Source of the DNA: Dermanyssus gallinae
Taxonomy: Eukaryota > Arthropoda > Arachnida > Mesostigmata > Dermanyssidae
NCBI GenBank assembly: GCA_003439945.1
Contig: QVRM01002067.1
Span: 372,001 to 436,000 of the forward strand
Direction: 5' to 3'
DNA: 64,000 nucleotides
Under the pieces are notes generated by a model. It was not told where the DNA came from, made no database searches, and saw nothing but the letters and a program-made list of their open reading frames with translations. A program made the position numbers and the translations under genes. This document shows, one piece after another, positions 1-12,033 of the stretch (position 1 is the first letter of the stretch; each line of letters starts with the position of its first letter).

Positions 1-60
1 GAGCCGTTTTGGCTGACGGCTACTTCCGCTGCTGCTGCCACTGTAGAAACCCTTGCGGCA

Positions 61-179
61 ACAATGTCGTTGTTGATGTTGTTGTTGTTGCTGCTGCTGT
101 TGTTGTTGTTAGTGTCGGTGTTGTTGTTGTTGTTGTTGCTGCCGCTGTTGTTGTTGTTCTTGTTGCTGCTGCTGTGGCC
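61..179. repeat. (TTG/CTG)n trinucleotide tract
   Basis: Nearly pure TTG/CTG triplets, which read as poly-Leu or poly-Val in forward frames. An open frame continues downstream to a perfect GTAAGT donor-like site at 321, so the unique sequence 180-320 could be part of an exon. No acceptor or homology was recognised, so no gene is called. Confidence 0.8.
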
Positions 180-588
180 GCCCCCAACAACAACCTCAAC
201 TTCAAAAATACTTGGACACATGTTCTACCAGGTTCACCAGCATCTTGCTCCACTCGGTTTGGAGGAGGCAGACGACACCTTCTTAGGGGTCGGCCTATTC
301 GAACGCGACAACAATCTGGCGTAAGTACTGTCACTGCTAGTACCGCCAATACCACTAGATCGGCTACCCTAGTCGTAGCACTTCACTGGTCCACGGATCC
401 GAGATCAGAGATGTGTCGCGCGCGATCTAGACGTGCGAGACATCGTGAGTGGATTGAACGAAAGGTCAATGATCGTGTCCAGAATCGCCACACCATCACA
501 TAAACGCTCGGACACAGCACTGCAGCTCTCTGTAGCTCCGCTTCCTGGCTAGTGTACTTGCTTTCGTCGATCTGAGTTTGCGCTTAGT

Positions 589-608
589 GTGTGTGTGTGT
601 GTGTGTGC
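589..608. repeat. (TG)n microsatellite
   Basis: About ten TG units in otherwise unremarkable sequence. Confidence 0.9.
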
Positions 609-793
609 ATAAGTGCGCTCGACTTTCGAAACGAAGGACGGTGCAGCGGATGTGGCCGAATACTATTATGTCTTCTTATCATCATTGTTGCTCATCATTG
701 TTGGATAACCCCGCTAGGATACAAGTAGATCGGTGCCAAGATGACGGCTCGTGACAGCTATGACGCAGCCAGGCTTTCGCGTGCTTCTTTCAA

Positions 794-819
794 AATAATA
801 ATAATAATAATAATAATAA
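794..819. repeat. (AAT)n target tract, copy A
   Basis: A short AAT array directly abutting the 5' truncation point of retroelement copy A. It is the first of the tracts that punctuate the 0.8-3.4 kb retroelement chain. Confidence 0.9.
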
Positions 820-1183
820 CGGTTTCGTGCACAACCGCGGCTTCCTATTTACACCAGAGCTCTGTTGAGCCGGGGTGGGTAGCAACGCACGCGGACGCCA
901 GAAAACGGTTGGATATGCTGGACTGGAAACAAGATATATTTTTGTGCCTATTTCCATGGAAACACTAGGAACAATCAGCACGGGAACCGAAGCATTTCTC
1001 AAAGATTTGAGTAAGCGAATTCAGGACGTCACGAACGACCGAAGAGAGGGTCAATTCTTTAAGTAAGCGTTGTCCTTGGCCGTTTGCAGAGGGAACGCGA
1101 CATCTATTTTAGGCGCCATGGAGTGAACTAATTATTTAACAAAGCATTGCAATAATACGTTCAGACCTCACAACTGTAACATT
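820..1183 (+). pseudogene. RLE-type non-LTR retrotransposon, 3' end (copy A)
   Basis: The sequence encodes the last part of an RLE (R2/R4/Dong-type) retrotransposon ORF, starting at the Val-Ser-Cys-Thr segment just after the second catalytic Asp. It continues through the conserved FVPISMET and LAVCRGNA blocks to a terminal LGAME stop near 1125. A frameshift near 900-950 and an in-frame stop near 1062 break it. The 3' UTR carries the shared block CCTCACAACTGTAACATT and ends in TAA repeats. It is severely 5' truncated and cannot encode a working protein. Confidence 0.85.
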
Positions 1184-1206
1184 GTTTAAATAATAATAAT
1201 AATAAG

Positions 1207-2721
1207 CAGGCATTCAACAGGGTGACCCGCTAGGGCCTGCTCTATTTAGTCTCGGTATATCAGTATCGCAACTACAGAGCCCTTTCAACGTGTGGTATCT
1301 AGATGGCGCCACGCTTGCCGGCGCCGCGAGTATCATCGCGACAGATCTGAGAAGAGTGCTGCAGTTTGAAGAAGACGGGGGACTGGCACTGAATGCTTCA
1401 AAATGTGAGATTCCCGCTGTCGGGGGCTCGCTTCAGGAGAGAGAGGAAGCAATCCAGGAGATCACAGAAATACTTCCTGACATCACGCGAGTAGAGGTAA
1501 ACAACTTAGAAGTTTTGGGGGCCCCCGTAAAGCAAGATGGAATTTCGCATACACTCTCTAAGAAGAAAGAAGCCCTTACAAAAATTCGTCCACGACTGAC
1601 ACGCTTGCATCCTCAGGCCGCGCTGTGCATTTGGAGATATAGTCTGGGGTCTTCAAAGTTTAACTACACACTGCGTTCATGCCCTGCTATAGTGTGCTCT
1701 AAAGGATTAACCGCGTATGATGACGTCAGCAGAGATATACTTAGTGAAGTCCTAAACGTCAATTTGGAAGACAACACCTGGCAGAGAGCAAGTCTCCCAA
1801 AACATGAAGGTGGTCTGGGAATACGAAGTGCTACTGACCTAGCTCCTGTCTGCTACGCTGCTTCACTGATCCGATTTGGTCCGGTCGCAGCCTCGTTAGT
1901 GGAGGAGGCAGTTCGACCACAAATAAAAGATGAAACTAGTCAGCATTAGAACCATGCTGGACCCGGGGCCTTTGGAAGAATATCCCAGCCAATATAACCT
2001 CGATGAGCTCAAAAGCAAAAAAAAGAGCAGGGAGATCTTAGAGGGGCTTGTTTCCCGGAGAGACCGCGCCGTATTCTTAGCGGCACAAGATAACTTCAGT
2101 GGGGGTTGGCTTAAAGCCTTACCCTCACCTCAGCTCGGCACCATGCTGGATCCCAACCATTTCCGCATGATGTCAGCACTTAGAATCGGCGCCCCCGTCT
2201 GCGAGCCGTTTCAGTGCAAACTGTGTGGAGAGATGGTAGATTCCAGTGGCCTACACCCATTGAGTTGCCAAAGAGCGCCGGTAGATCCTCCAGACATGCT
2301 GAACTAAACAAGGTGATTATAAGGTCTCTTAGGAAAGCCGGAATACCATCTACACTTGAACCGAGAGGTTTAGTGTCCGCTGGCGAAGAAAGACCTGATG
2401 GGGTGACCATTGCATTATGGTCTCATGGGAAGTCCCTTGCTTGGGATGCAACGGTTTCGTGCACCACCGCGGCTTCCTATTTACACCACAGCTCAGTTGA
2501 GCCGGGGTGGGTGGCAAAGCATGCGGAAGCCAGAATTCAGGAGGTCACAAGCGACCGAAGAGAGGGTCAATTCTTGAGGCAAGCGTTGTCTTTGGCCGTT
2601 TGCAGAGGAAACGCGGCATCTATTTTAGGCGCCATGGAGTGAAATAATTATTTAAAGAATTTGCAATAATACGTTCAGACCTCACAATTGTAACATTATT
2701 TAACATGTAATAAAGAGCACA
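1207..2721 (+). pseudogene. RLE-type non-LTR retrotransposon, RT to 3' end (copy B)
   Basis: This copy begins inside the reverse transcriptase at the B motif (GIQQGDPLGPALF), immediately after TAA repeats. Next comes the C-motif region, mutated to WYLDGA where intact relatives have WYLDDG. The thumb region ends in KHEGGLGIRSATDL. A zinc-knuckle-like Cys-x2-Cys...His...Cys follows (about 2217-2270). The RLE core then appears as RPDGVT followed 15 residues later by WDATV. Frame shifts near 1945 and 2280 split it into three frames. Compared with copy A, about 110 bp is missing around 2532. It ends with LGAME, the shared CCTCACAATTGTAACATT 3' UTR and an AAT tail. The RLE class is known to include Dong, which inserts into TAA repeats. 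Assignment to that clade is inference. Confidence 0.88.

Positions 2722-2766
<45 letters not shown>
2722..2766. repeat. (AAT)n between copies B and C
   Basis: This AAT array is both the 3' tail of copy B and the apparent insertion target of copy C. Confidence 0.9.
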
Positions 2767-2767
<1 letters not shown>

Positions 2768-3345
2768 GACTTCACCCTCTTAGCTGCATCAAAAGCCATG
2801 GTAGAGTTTTTAGACACGCTGAAATCAATGCAATTATAAGAAGAGCCTTACGCAGAGCTGGTATACCAAGCACGCTCTAGCCCAGATTAGGACTTCATGA
2901 CGACAAAAGACCTAACGGTGTAACAATCCTGCTGTGGGCTAACGGCAGATGCTTGGTATGGGATACTACAGTGTCCTGTACAGTGGCTCCCTCGTATTAT
3001 ATCTACGCCACAGATCACTAGAAGCGGGATGGGTTGCCGAGCGCGCAGATAATGGGAAAAAACGCAAGTACCATGAACTGGAGACAAGTTATTTCGTAGT
3101 GCCAATATCGATGGAAACAAGCCCGGTAAGCAAGGGAACCAAGAGATTCATCAGTGAGCTGGGCCAACGGATTACAGATCTCACAGGGAATCGGCGCGAA
3201 GGCGAGTTTCTACGGCAACTGCTGTTGCTTGCAGTGTGCCGAGTAAACGCCGGCTGTATTGTCGGTTCCATGGAATAATATTTAGGAGTTAGGAGAAGAC
3301 AAGAAGTACACGTTCACACCTCACAATTGTAACATTTAAACAATA
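2767..3345 (+). pseudogene. RLE-type non-LTR retrotransposon, endonuclease end (copy C)
   Basis: This copy starts at the GLHPLSC part of the zinc knuckle. It continues through GRVFRHAE, a RAGIPSTL block broken by a stop, RPNGVT (Asn where copy B has Asp) and VWDTTV, then FVVPISMET and the QLLLLAVCR end. The first catalytic Asp of the PD...D pair is therefore lost. Its 3' UTR repeats the CCTCACAATTGTAACATT block and ends in TAA. It diverges from A and B, so it is probably a separate subfamily or older copy. Confidence 0.85.
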
Positions 3346-3351
3346 ATAATA

Positions 3352-3402
<51 letters not shown>
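3346..3402. repeat. (AAT)n tail of copy C
   Basis: About 19 AAT units closing the 0.8-3.4 kb retroelement chain. Confidence 0.9.
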
Positions 3403-3405
<3 letters not shown>

Positions 3406-4140
3406 CTTCACGGAACCTAAACCAAACAAAAATCGGCAATAAAGGTAAGCATACATACGACACTGCTGTTGAAGAAAAATATCGTGACGCTACTGAAACA
3501 GGCTACTCGATTCGTGTGCTCAGGTCATGCTACCTACGTATCTGTAGCATTAAATCTTCCAAAACAGGTAGTATATTACAAGTGTGTGCGTTATACTTTT
3601 TTAACTTACACATGAGATAAGGGCACGCTAGGTAACTATGGGCTACGTTTATGTTCACGTGACTTCATTCTAGTCTCCCTAAATAAATTTTTTTAAAGTA
3701 ATTTTTTAACACTAATGTTCCTCTAATAGTTAAAAAAACTTAGGCCAATTCCGCTGAGTCTACTAAGTGGTGCTTATCATTGACGATATGCCTCACGATA
3801 ATTCTGAGCTCGTAGTGAACGAGGGACTGGTCTCGAATAGAAACAACCTTCTTAAAATGTGTAAGTGCTAATGATTTTCTGACCGTTAACTTGAATAGCT
3901 TGCAATATTAGTTAAGCCAATACGAGGATATCGGAACCATGATGAATTTCCTCGTTAATTTTAAGAGACTCTCGTACTCTTTTTGCAGGACATTGCAAAC
4001 GGATGGACGTTCAGCCTCGCTGGACGCCAGACTGTTTATCTACAGAGTCTCAGTTTTAATGAAGACAATTTTGTAGTAATTGGACAAGTAACGCAAACTC
4101 AATTACGCAACTCTACCAGTAAGTGAATACCACCTTCGTG
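3403..4140. other. No gene recognised
   Basis: AT-rich unique sequence. I see no convincing ORF, splice-flanked exon or element. Confidence 0.5.
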
Positions 4141-4144
4141 TTGC

Positions 4145-4869
4145 CTAATCGTGCACATCGTTAGAGGTAGGACACACCACGATATGTGTCGACTGCTTAA
4201 AGAAGCAAAAAAAGGAAAGACGAGTAAACATTTCCAACGAGCGACGTTGTTTGTTGTTGAAGTACGTTGTACTGGATCGTCCCGTTGGCATCAGTGCAGC
4301 CAAAGGAAAAACTACAGCAACAACAACTGCAACAACATCAAGGACAACAACTGTAACAACAACAACAACATCAACAGCAACAACGACAACGACAACTGTG
4401 ACCACGACAGGTCGTTCTGTCGATTCGTGTCCGTCTCATGTTCATCGTAATGACGCTCCTCGTCTATAGACAGACATTATCACGTGCGAGCATCATTCAG
4501 CTGCAAATGGTACACTATGAAGGCTGCGTCGATGCGGTGGTCGAGGTGTTTTGCTGTCGTCGTCGTCATCGTATCATCGTCATCCTAATCATCATCATCA
4601 TCGTCATCATCTCGTGACAAAGTCATAACAGACCGAAACAGAGACCGACCGATGAGCCGTGAGCGCTGACCGAACGGACAGCAGGCAATGTGTTTCTGCA
4701 TGTGTGGCTGTATGACTGTATGTATGTATGTACAGAAGCTAGCATGCATGCCTGCGTACGCACATTGTCGCCCGCTTATGGGCCGAGGCACGAAAGGAGG
4801 CGTATATGTGTGCACTTGCGTATGTTCCGAATCTGTAGACGAACCGATCCGGAGTGTGTAATGGTGATG

Positions 4870-4903
<34 letters not shown>

Positions 4904-5078
4904 CGCCACCGTCATAATCATCACCTCGATCACCACCACCATCATCATCACCATCGCCGCCGCCGCCGTCGATGACACCGTCTCCACAGAGCCGGCACAT
5001 TACGTCGTCTCGGCTGGTATCGAATGGCCACCGACAAGACTCTTTCTTTCTCTCGCTCTCTCGCTATCTATCTAACCT

Positions 5079-5121
<43 letters not shown>

Positions 5122-7160
5122 CCTTCGTCTTCTCTTTTCTCGCACACACAGACTCACTCGATCGCTCGGTGGATCGCTCACCCACTTATTGACTCACTCA
5201 GTCGCTCACTACACACGGATTGCAAATCCGTCGGATCGCATCAAAGAGATGAGCAGCGGCAGCGGCAGCAGCAATGTAATTTTGCCTGAACGCGGACCAC
5301 CAACCAACTCGTCGCCACCAATCAGCCTGACGACGCGTCGCGCGAAGTGCGTCAAGTAGGAGGAGAACGACGACGAGGATGACAACGACGACAACAGAAT
5401 CTGCCGAACGCCGAATAAGAATCCACCGCCACTTCAATCACCTCATCAGATAGACAGATAGCTAGATGGATGAACGGACAGAGCTTTTCTCCTTCACTCA
5501 CTCTTCGTGATTCCCTCCCTGTCTCTGATCTCTGTCTCTGGACCTTCTTGACCAGCAACAACGACGACAACAACAACAACAACAACAACAACAATGACGA
5601 TGACGTTGACGACAACCACAACAATAATGTCGCTGACGAAGACAACGGCAGCTTATGCTGTTGCTATGTGGGACACTTAGAGGCCTAGGGGGACCACGGT
5701 TGTGACCGCCGCCACAGTCTTGCCCTTCGCTCAACGACTCACGATGCCGACGAACATCGATTTAACCTTCTGTTGTTGTTGCTGCTATCGTTGTTGTTGT
5801 TGCTGCTGTCGTTGTTGTTGTCGTCGTTGTTGTTGTTGTTGTTGTTGCTGCTGCTGTCGTTGTTGTTGTTGCTGCTGTCGTTGTTGTTGTTGTTGTTGCT
5901 GCTGTCGTGGTTGTTATTGCTGCTATTGTTGCTGCTGTCGTTGTTGTTGTTGCTGCTGCTGCTACTGCTGTTCTTGCTTTGGTAGGTGGTTGGCAACTTG
6001 CGGCTTGTCTCTTGTCTTCAGGGTCGAGCGGTCATACATACAATCGTTATTCGCTCTCGTTATGTCAACAAACGTCCGGGCGTCAACAACCAACCGTCCC
6101 ATCTCATCTCGGCGTCTCACCACCACCACCACCATCACAACGACAGCAGTAGCAACAACAACAACAATAACAACACGAGCTTACGTCCGTGGTGGTCGCC
6201 GCATTGCCGCCGCTGCTGCTTCTGCTGCCGTCGGCGTGATTTTGCCACGCCGTCCGTGAGAGCGTCTCGTAGGCAAAGCCATAACCTGACGCGTCAAAAA
6301 ACGACACACACACACACACACACAAAAACACACAGCCAGACACACTCACACACAGACACGTACAGGTAACGACGATGAACTTCAAATATGATCATAAGAT
6401 TATCCTTTGCATTTGGCGTTGAGGGTAATGCTACGTCGACTGCTGCTACCAGCACCACCGCCATTACTACTATTACAAGTCGACTGGTGTCGTTGTTGTT
6501 GCTGTTATTGTGGCTGTTGTTGTTGTTGTTGTTGCTGTTGTTGTTGTTGTGTCGACTTCTGTTGCAGCCACCAGCCGTCTAAGCATCAACTGCGTGATTC
6601 GTCACTCTTTGTCGTCGCTGTCGTCCTCACCGTAGTAGTCGTGCTACTGGCAATTGTAACGGTGGTAATCGTTGTTGTTGTAGTAGTAGTAGTAATAATA
6701 GCTGTTGTAGTAGTAGTAATAGTAATAATAGCTGTTGTTGTTGTTGCTTTCGCCAAAATAGTCGCTGCCTGTCGCTTACCCCCCTCCCCCATCCCCCCGC
6801 CCTACTCCAACCCCAACCCCAATTGTGGGTTATTGTTGTTTTTGTCCCTGTTCTCGTTGTTGTTGTTGTTGTTGTTGCTACCGCTGCCACTGCTGCTGCT
6901 GCTGCTGGTTCGGCTATGGTGGTCGAAGAGGTGATGCTAGTTTACGCTGCTGGCAGTTTCGTCATTGTTGTTAGTGAAATCGGCAATGACGTTCATTTGC
7001 TCGGCTTCTTGACCACTTATTTCGGTAGCCTTTCTTCTATTCCCCTTCATTCTTCCTCCTATTCCTTTCTCTGTTCTTCCTATTACCCCCGTCCGCCCAA
7101 CCGGCCGCTCACCCGCCCCATCGCCGTTACCCCTGCCCTGTAAAGGGTTAAATCGCCCAG
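4145..7160. repeat. GC-rich, microsatellite-dense region
   Basis: A 3 kb stretch packed with simple repeats: (CAA)n near 4315-4400, (CTG)n near 4868-4902, (CT)n then (TA)n at 5075-5121, (CAA)n near 5565-5595, a long (TTG)n with CTG/TCG interruptions at 5770-5970, (CA)n at 6303-6325, (TTG)n near 6490-6550, TAG/TAA runs at 6670-6735 and (TTG)n near 6835-6905. Open frames here translate to homopolymer-like Cys, Leu, Gln, Asn or Thr runs on both strands, as expected from triplet repeats, and none has a believable domain. The raised GC content and pyrimidine-rich stretches (7030-7140) could reflect the 5' region of an undetected gene. Confidence 0.7.
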
Positions 7161-10100
7161 GTAGTTTTTTCTTTGCGTTTCGATTCTACGATTGGCTGGT
7201 CTGGCTCGGCTGCGTTTCTCTCTGATCATCGTGGACGGCGGGGTGGAATAGAGTAGCCCCTCTTACGTGTCCGCTGGTGCCGATGGTCGTATATTAGCAC
7301 ACTGTGGCTAATTAAAGCATCGCTGTGAAGCACCACAGTTAACGCATGAGCATTTCCACCGACGTAACGTCATGCTTCGAGTGTCAGGTGCTCCAGTGAA
7401 TACGCGCTGCCGTCGTCTCGTCGACCGTGTATCGCTCGAACTTCGCTCTCTCAGCGCTTTCTCCCTTCTATCGCCATTCATCAGCAACTTAAGTTCGCGC
7501 GGTGTTTCGCCAGACCACCTGAGCACTCGAGTACAGCAGAGGCAAAGTCAGACGGCTCCGTCTAACATTACCCCCACCTAGTGGGGCAAATTCCAATATT
7601 AGAAACCCCCACGCCGATTACTATGGGATGAGACCATAATATAAGCCGTTTACGCACACTTTGTTCTATGGCCGATAGCTAGCCATACCGAGGAACCGAC
7701 ACAAAGCTATGATCGTGCATGCCGTTGTGCATAATTAGTTTATTTAGGGTCATTCAATGAGAGATACTTTAAAATACTATCCGGAGTTTGTCTGTACATA
7801 GAGTTCTGTCGAAAGTTCTACTTGCAAGTGCGAGAAATTTTGTGTTGATTACAGCGCATTTGTCAACGCACTGCAGGTTTTGCTGGTACACGTTGTCTAA
7901 CGTTTTCGGACTTAACTCGGCAGCATCGAGTTTTTTTCGAAACTCGATGCTGCCGAAATTCACCGAGTGTTTTGTCCGAGTGCTATACTTGCTGCAAAGA
8001 CGGTCTAATTTGTCCATGCAGTTGCACTTACTTAACTGTCCACTGATTGAGTCGAAGCAAACGTTTTGCAGCTGTCGACAAAAACAGACTGTCGCCGATA
8101 TAAAAAGTTTATATGTAATAGTTGTCTACCTGTATAAACATTTTATATTACAAGTAACAATATTTGCGGAAATAAACTTTGCATTTTGACGACTAACTTT
8201 GTTGAGTTCTGTTCCAACTACCTTCGCTGTCCGACACCCGGTTTGTTAGGATGGGAAACTTTCTTGTGCTCAGTACCTTCTAAATCTTATATATAAGTGA
8301 AAAGTGAGAGTAAAGAAAAAAACTGTAATATATCAGTCACGATAGCAACCGTTGCAGCGATATTCTCACCGTTCCTGGTGAGCGATGTAAAAGTGAGATA
8401 TCTTCCGTCATTAAAATCGCATAACAGCTCTACTGTGATTCGCTTCATGACCCCTGTGTAGAATTCGTCACCTATTGTGCTGAGATGTAGCTGAAGCGTA
8501 GCAAACAGCCACTATACAATTTTTTTGTATTAACCTTAAACGTCGCGGGCGGGCGCCAGTAGCGTCGGCTCGGTTTCCACAAATCGCGAATAAACGGTAA
8601 AATCTGTTTCATTGAAATCGACGATGCACTTGCTTAAGGCTCGCTTGTGCGAGTAAGTTTGTGGCTTGTAAAATAAACAGTACTTTATAAAAGCGCTTGC
8701 CAAAAATCTCGGGCCACCTCGAGAAACGGCTCATACTTACAACAGGATACATACTGGCAGAAATAACCTGCAAATCACGGGTAGTCGCATCCGTAGGCAG
8801 TACAAAGTAGTTCTCATACAAAGTAAACACATACGCCTGCCGAACCGCTTGCGAAGTTGTCTGTGGCTTTGGTCATCGCAATACTCTATTCAACCGTTTA
8901 AATCATTCAGACTGAATTGTAGCATTGTATCTTTAAACATTCGGCAAACAGCCGTCGATGAACATGTAACAATGCTGCCGAAACGGGTGGCAAAGCCTTC
9001 ATCAATAAGATCCTTTCATTCAAACCTTACCGAGAGCACGATGAAACTGATGCGCACTTTAAAATATTTGCTGCAGAAGCGTTTATTTTTTGTTCCATTT
9101 TGAATAGCCACCAGCATAATGCCTGCCGAACGACCTAAAATACACCTATTAGGCAGAGCAAATCGAAATTGAGCCTACAATTATTCTTGACGTCCTTTAC
9201 CAATGCTCTAGATTGAATGGGCAGTGCTCGTGAAATGCACCGTCGCGTCAGGATGAAATCATTTTGTAATTTCGTACAGCAGACTGTACAGTATAATCTG
9301 TTCGGCAGCTGAATGCCAGGCCCATCGTGTGAGTGGTTATGAATACCTTTCTGGGTCTTCGTTTTAAATCTCCGCAGAAACTGAATAGCTACTTTCGTTT
9401 CTGTGTCAATTGTATTTATCTAAAAGTATGATAGTCGAGCTGACCGAGAGCAGTAGATGGAAACTCAGGACGTCTGAGAAAATCGCCATTCACCTAAAAG
9501 AATCCCATCAGTTTCGGAGACCCAATATACCTATTATAGAATTTCATTTTTAAAAAATTGAATCTTTTATGTAGCTTGTTTTGTCATTGCATCGCGATAG
9601 TCAGTTTTGCGAAGCTATTTTTGACTTTTCTCGGAATGGATGCCATGAGCAGTAACGCGCGGTTCGACACCGACGTGGCACATGTCATGACACAATGTGA
9701 CATTTTTGATGTATTGGTCAGAATCAAGTAAATACCAATCTAATCTGTTAAACAGTCTTACTGTGACCAAACAGCCATTTTTGTGCTATTAAGATCGGTG
9801 AACTTGGTGAATTTATTGCGACTGCTCTTTTATACATATATTTTTGTTTTTCTAAACGTTCGCTTATTTTTCCGCCCGACACTCGCAGGCGTATGACGCA
9901 TAAAAATTATACAAGCCTTTGTTTTGGCGTGGAATTATTCCGTCATCTTGAATGCTATTAACAACAAAAATTAACACTACTCGATAAATAATACAACAAA
10001 TAGTAGACGTGGAATTTGCATGTTATTAAACTTAATCTGGAAGATTCTGTGGTGAACCAATGTAAAAACTAGATAGATAGTAAAGACTAGATATCAATGA

Positions 10101-11534
10101 CATCCGCATTACTAACAAACTTGACAGTCACGTTATCTATTCACATCACAATAGTCACCTTATCCGCATAAAAAGTGTCCGCAAAGGCAGTCGCGTCATC
10201 CCGGATGACTTCCTGTCACATCTAGAAAGTGTTTTTCTTTTTGTTAGGCAAATAACAAACAATTCAGATCATCCGAGCGACCCAGAATCAACGAATTCAC
10301 AATCGGTAGCGACGATCTACGCTTTGGGGTGCGTGATCTAACAGCTCATGCGTTCAGCACCTAAAAATGTATCATTTCGACAGTTTTGCGTGGAGCTGAT
10401 GCTATTTCTCAATATCACCCGACTCAAGCTAAACATCCGCGTTATTCTGACTATTAACGACTAAGAACCTAAATTATTTACATGTCTATTATCTAAGTGA
10501 AGAGACACCAAGTGTCTGATCTCAGCGTCTACAGCAAATGTGTTGCTGAGTAAATGTTCCCTAGCATAAATAACATCCTCACAACGCAGAAGGTGACCTT
10601 ATACCCGAACAATTAATATTTTAATGATAAAATATAGTTCAAACCAGGTAACGCGGTTTAATAGTAATACCATCGTCCTGCTTTTATAGAGTTAGCAGTA
10701 ACGCCACGGTTTTCATCCACGAGCCGCTTGACATCCACCGCTAGATTTGCTTCATGGAGTCCTACTGGAACTGACGTGCATTTGCCCTAGATAGAGTTGT
10801 TTTGTTTTCCACTCTTTTGTTTTGTACGATGAGTTATCTGTCCACTATATTTCAGTATCACAAACGTGTTCCCGCCCAAATCGATCTAATTAATCTAACG
10901 GCCGCATTTTCTTCACAGATAGAGTAATCATTTTTCTTTAAACCCCCTTTTTGTCGATTGTCTTCCTTCTCTTGCGCATGTTCTTCAATACCTCTGAAGA
11001 ACTCTTCGCCAGCTCGTGCTTTTATTGACGATTATCTATTTTAGCAATCTCCGCCACCTATGAGGGCCTAATTTTGTTGTGATAGAAACGACTTTTAAGC
11101 TACAGGCTGGACATTGGCCGACCATAACAAGATAATCATTCTGTCACGTCACGCCTCAAAATAAGATATCCCATCAGGCCCAGTAGGTATAGAGGACTTT
11201 TGTGCTATGGATTAATATGATAATACAGATGAATTCAACCGTACCCTCTGAGTTCCGGATTCCGGACTAATAAATACATGTAGCTGGTGAAAACCGCTAA
11301 AATTTACTACCCACTATGTAAGCAGTGCAGAAACAGAAATGACTCGCATATCGGCATTGACAGGCTAGTTCGCGTCAAGTGTTGTGCCGAATGCGCGTCC
11401 AGCGATTCCAACATTGATTCAAAAGTCTACAAACCACTATGCCTATTTTTGTGGAAAATTTCGGCAAATCAAACAAAGGTCACTACAGTGTAAGTCTAGC
11501 TAAGAGAAAATAAGTCCCCCAGTCATTTATCGGG
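7161..11534. other. No gene recognised; hairpin and repeated octamer
   Basis: Mostly AT-rich non-coding sequence. The only structures I can support are the hairpin at 7918-7955 and a cluster of TGCCGAA/TTCGGCA words between 7951 and 9307. Confidence 0.5.
7918..7955. repeat. Perfect 16-bp inverted repeat
   Basis: Arms CGGCAGCATCGAGTTT and AAACTCGATGCTGCCG are perfectly complementary around a 6-nt loop. It could form a hairpin. It does not look like a bacterial-type terminator context and has no gene next to it. Confidence 0.85.
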
Positions 11535-11720
11535 AACGCTTGGAAGCTCTTCGGCAGCCTGCCGTTAGGAGTTACGAGCTGCCTCAGCTCAGCACCATGG
11601 TGAATACTAATTCCATCCGCACGGCCTGCGCGCTGAGGATAGGTGCTCGGTCAGCGAATCATTCTTATGCAAACTCTGTAGAGAGACGGGAGATTCAAAT
11701 GGCCTCTTCACATAATTTTG
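11535..11720 (+). pseudogene. RLE-type retrotransposon fragment (copy K)
   Basis: A short relic matching the region just before the zinc knuckle of copy B. It encodes LPQLSTM and ACALRIGAR, where copy B has SPQLGTM and MSALRIGAP. The nucleotide run GCAAACTCTGTAGAGAGA matches the knuckle-coding GCAAACTGTGTGGAGAGA. The key cysteines are largely lost and the sequence ends in unrelated DNA. Confidence 0.65.
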
Positions 11721-12033
11721 GCCTAATCTTAAAAGTCTCTTTTTTGTTTGTCGCAAATATATCAAAGACCAATGATTTCTTGTTACCTTCACGTCTCGGT
11801 GTATGGAAGCGGACTGGCAACTTCAAAAATAAAAATTGACTATTCCTCTGGTGCGTACTAAAATGAATTACATTTTGTTACATGCTTTTTGTCGCTTGTT
11901 AAGTTTTCGGTAGACATCCTCGTACACAGAAGTATTCACCCTGGCGGGTGGACCATTAAATATATACCTAGCAACGCTAACAAGACCGTGATTCGCCATA
12001 TATGCTTTATTTTCTATTATTTGCTTTTGGAAA

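Noticed and set aside
5702..6259. Long frame rich in Cys or Leu (also 5739-5996 minus, Asn/Ser)
   Set aside because: Produced by TTG/CTG/TCG triplet repeats that are open in many frames. No unique domain.
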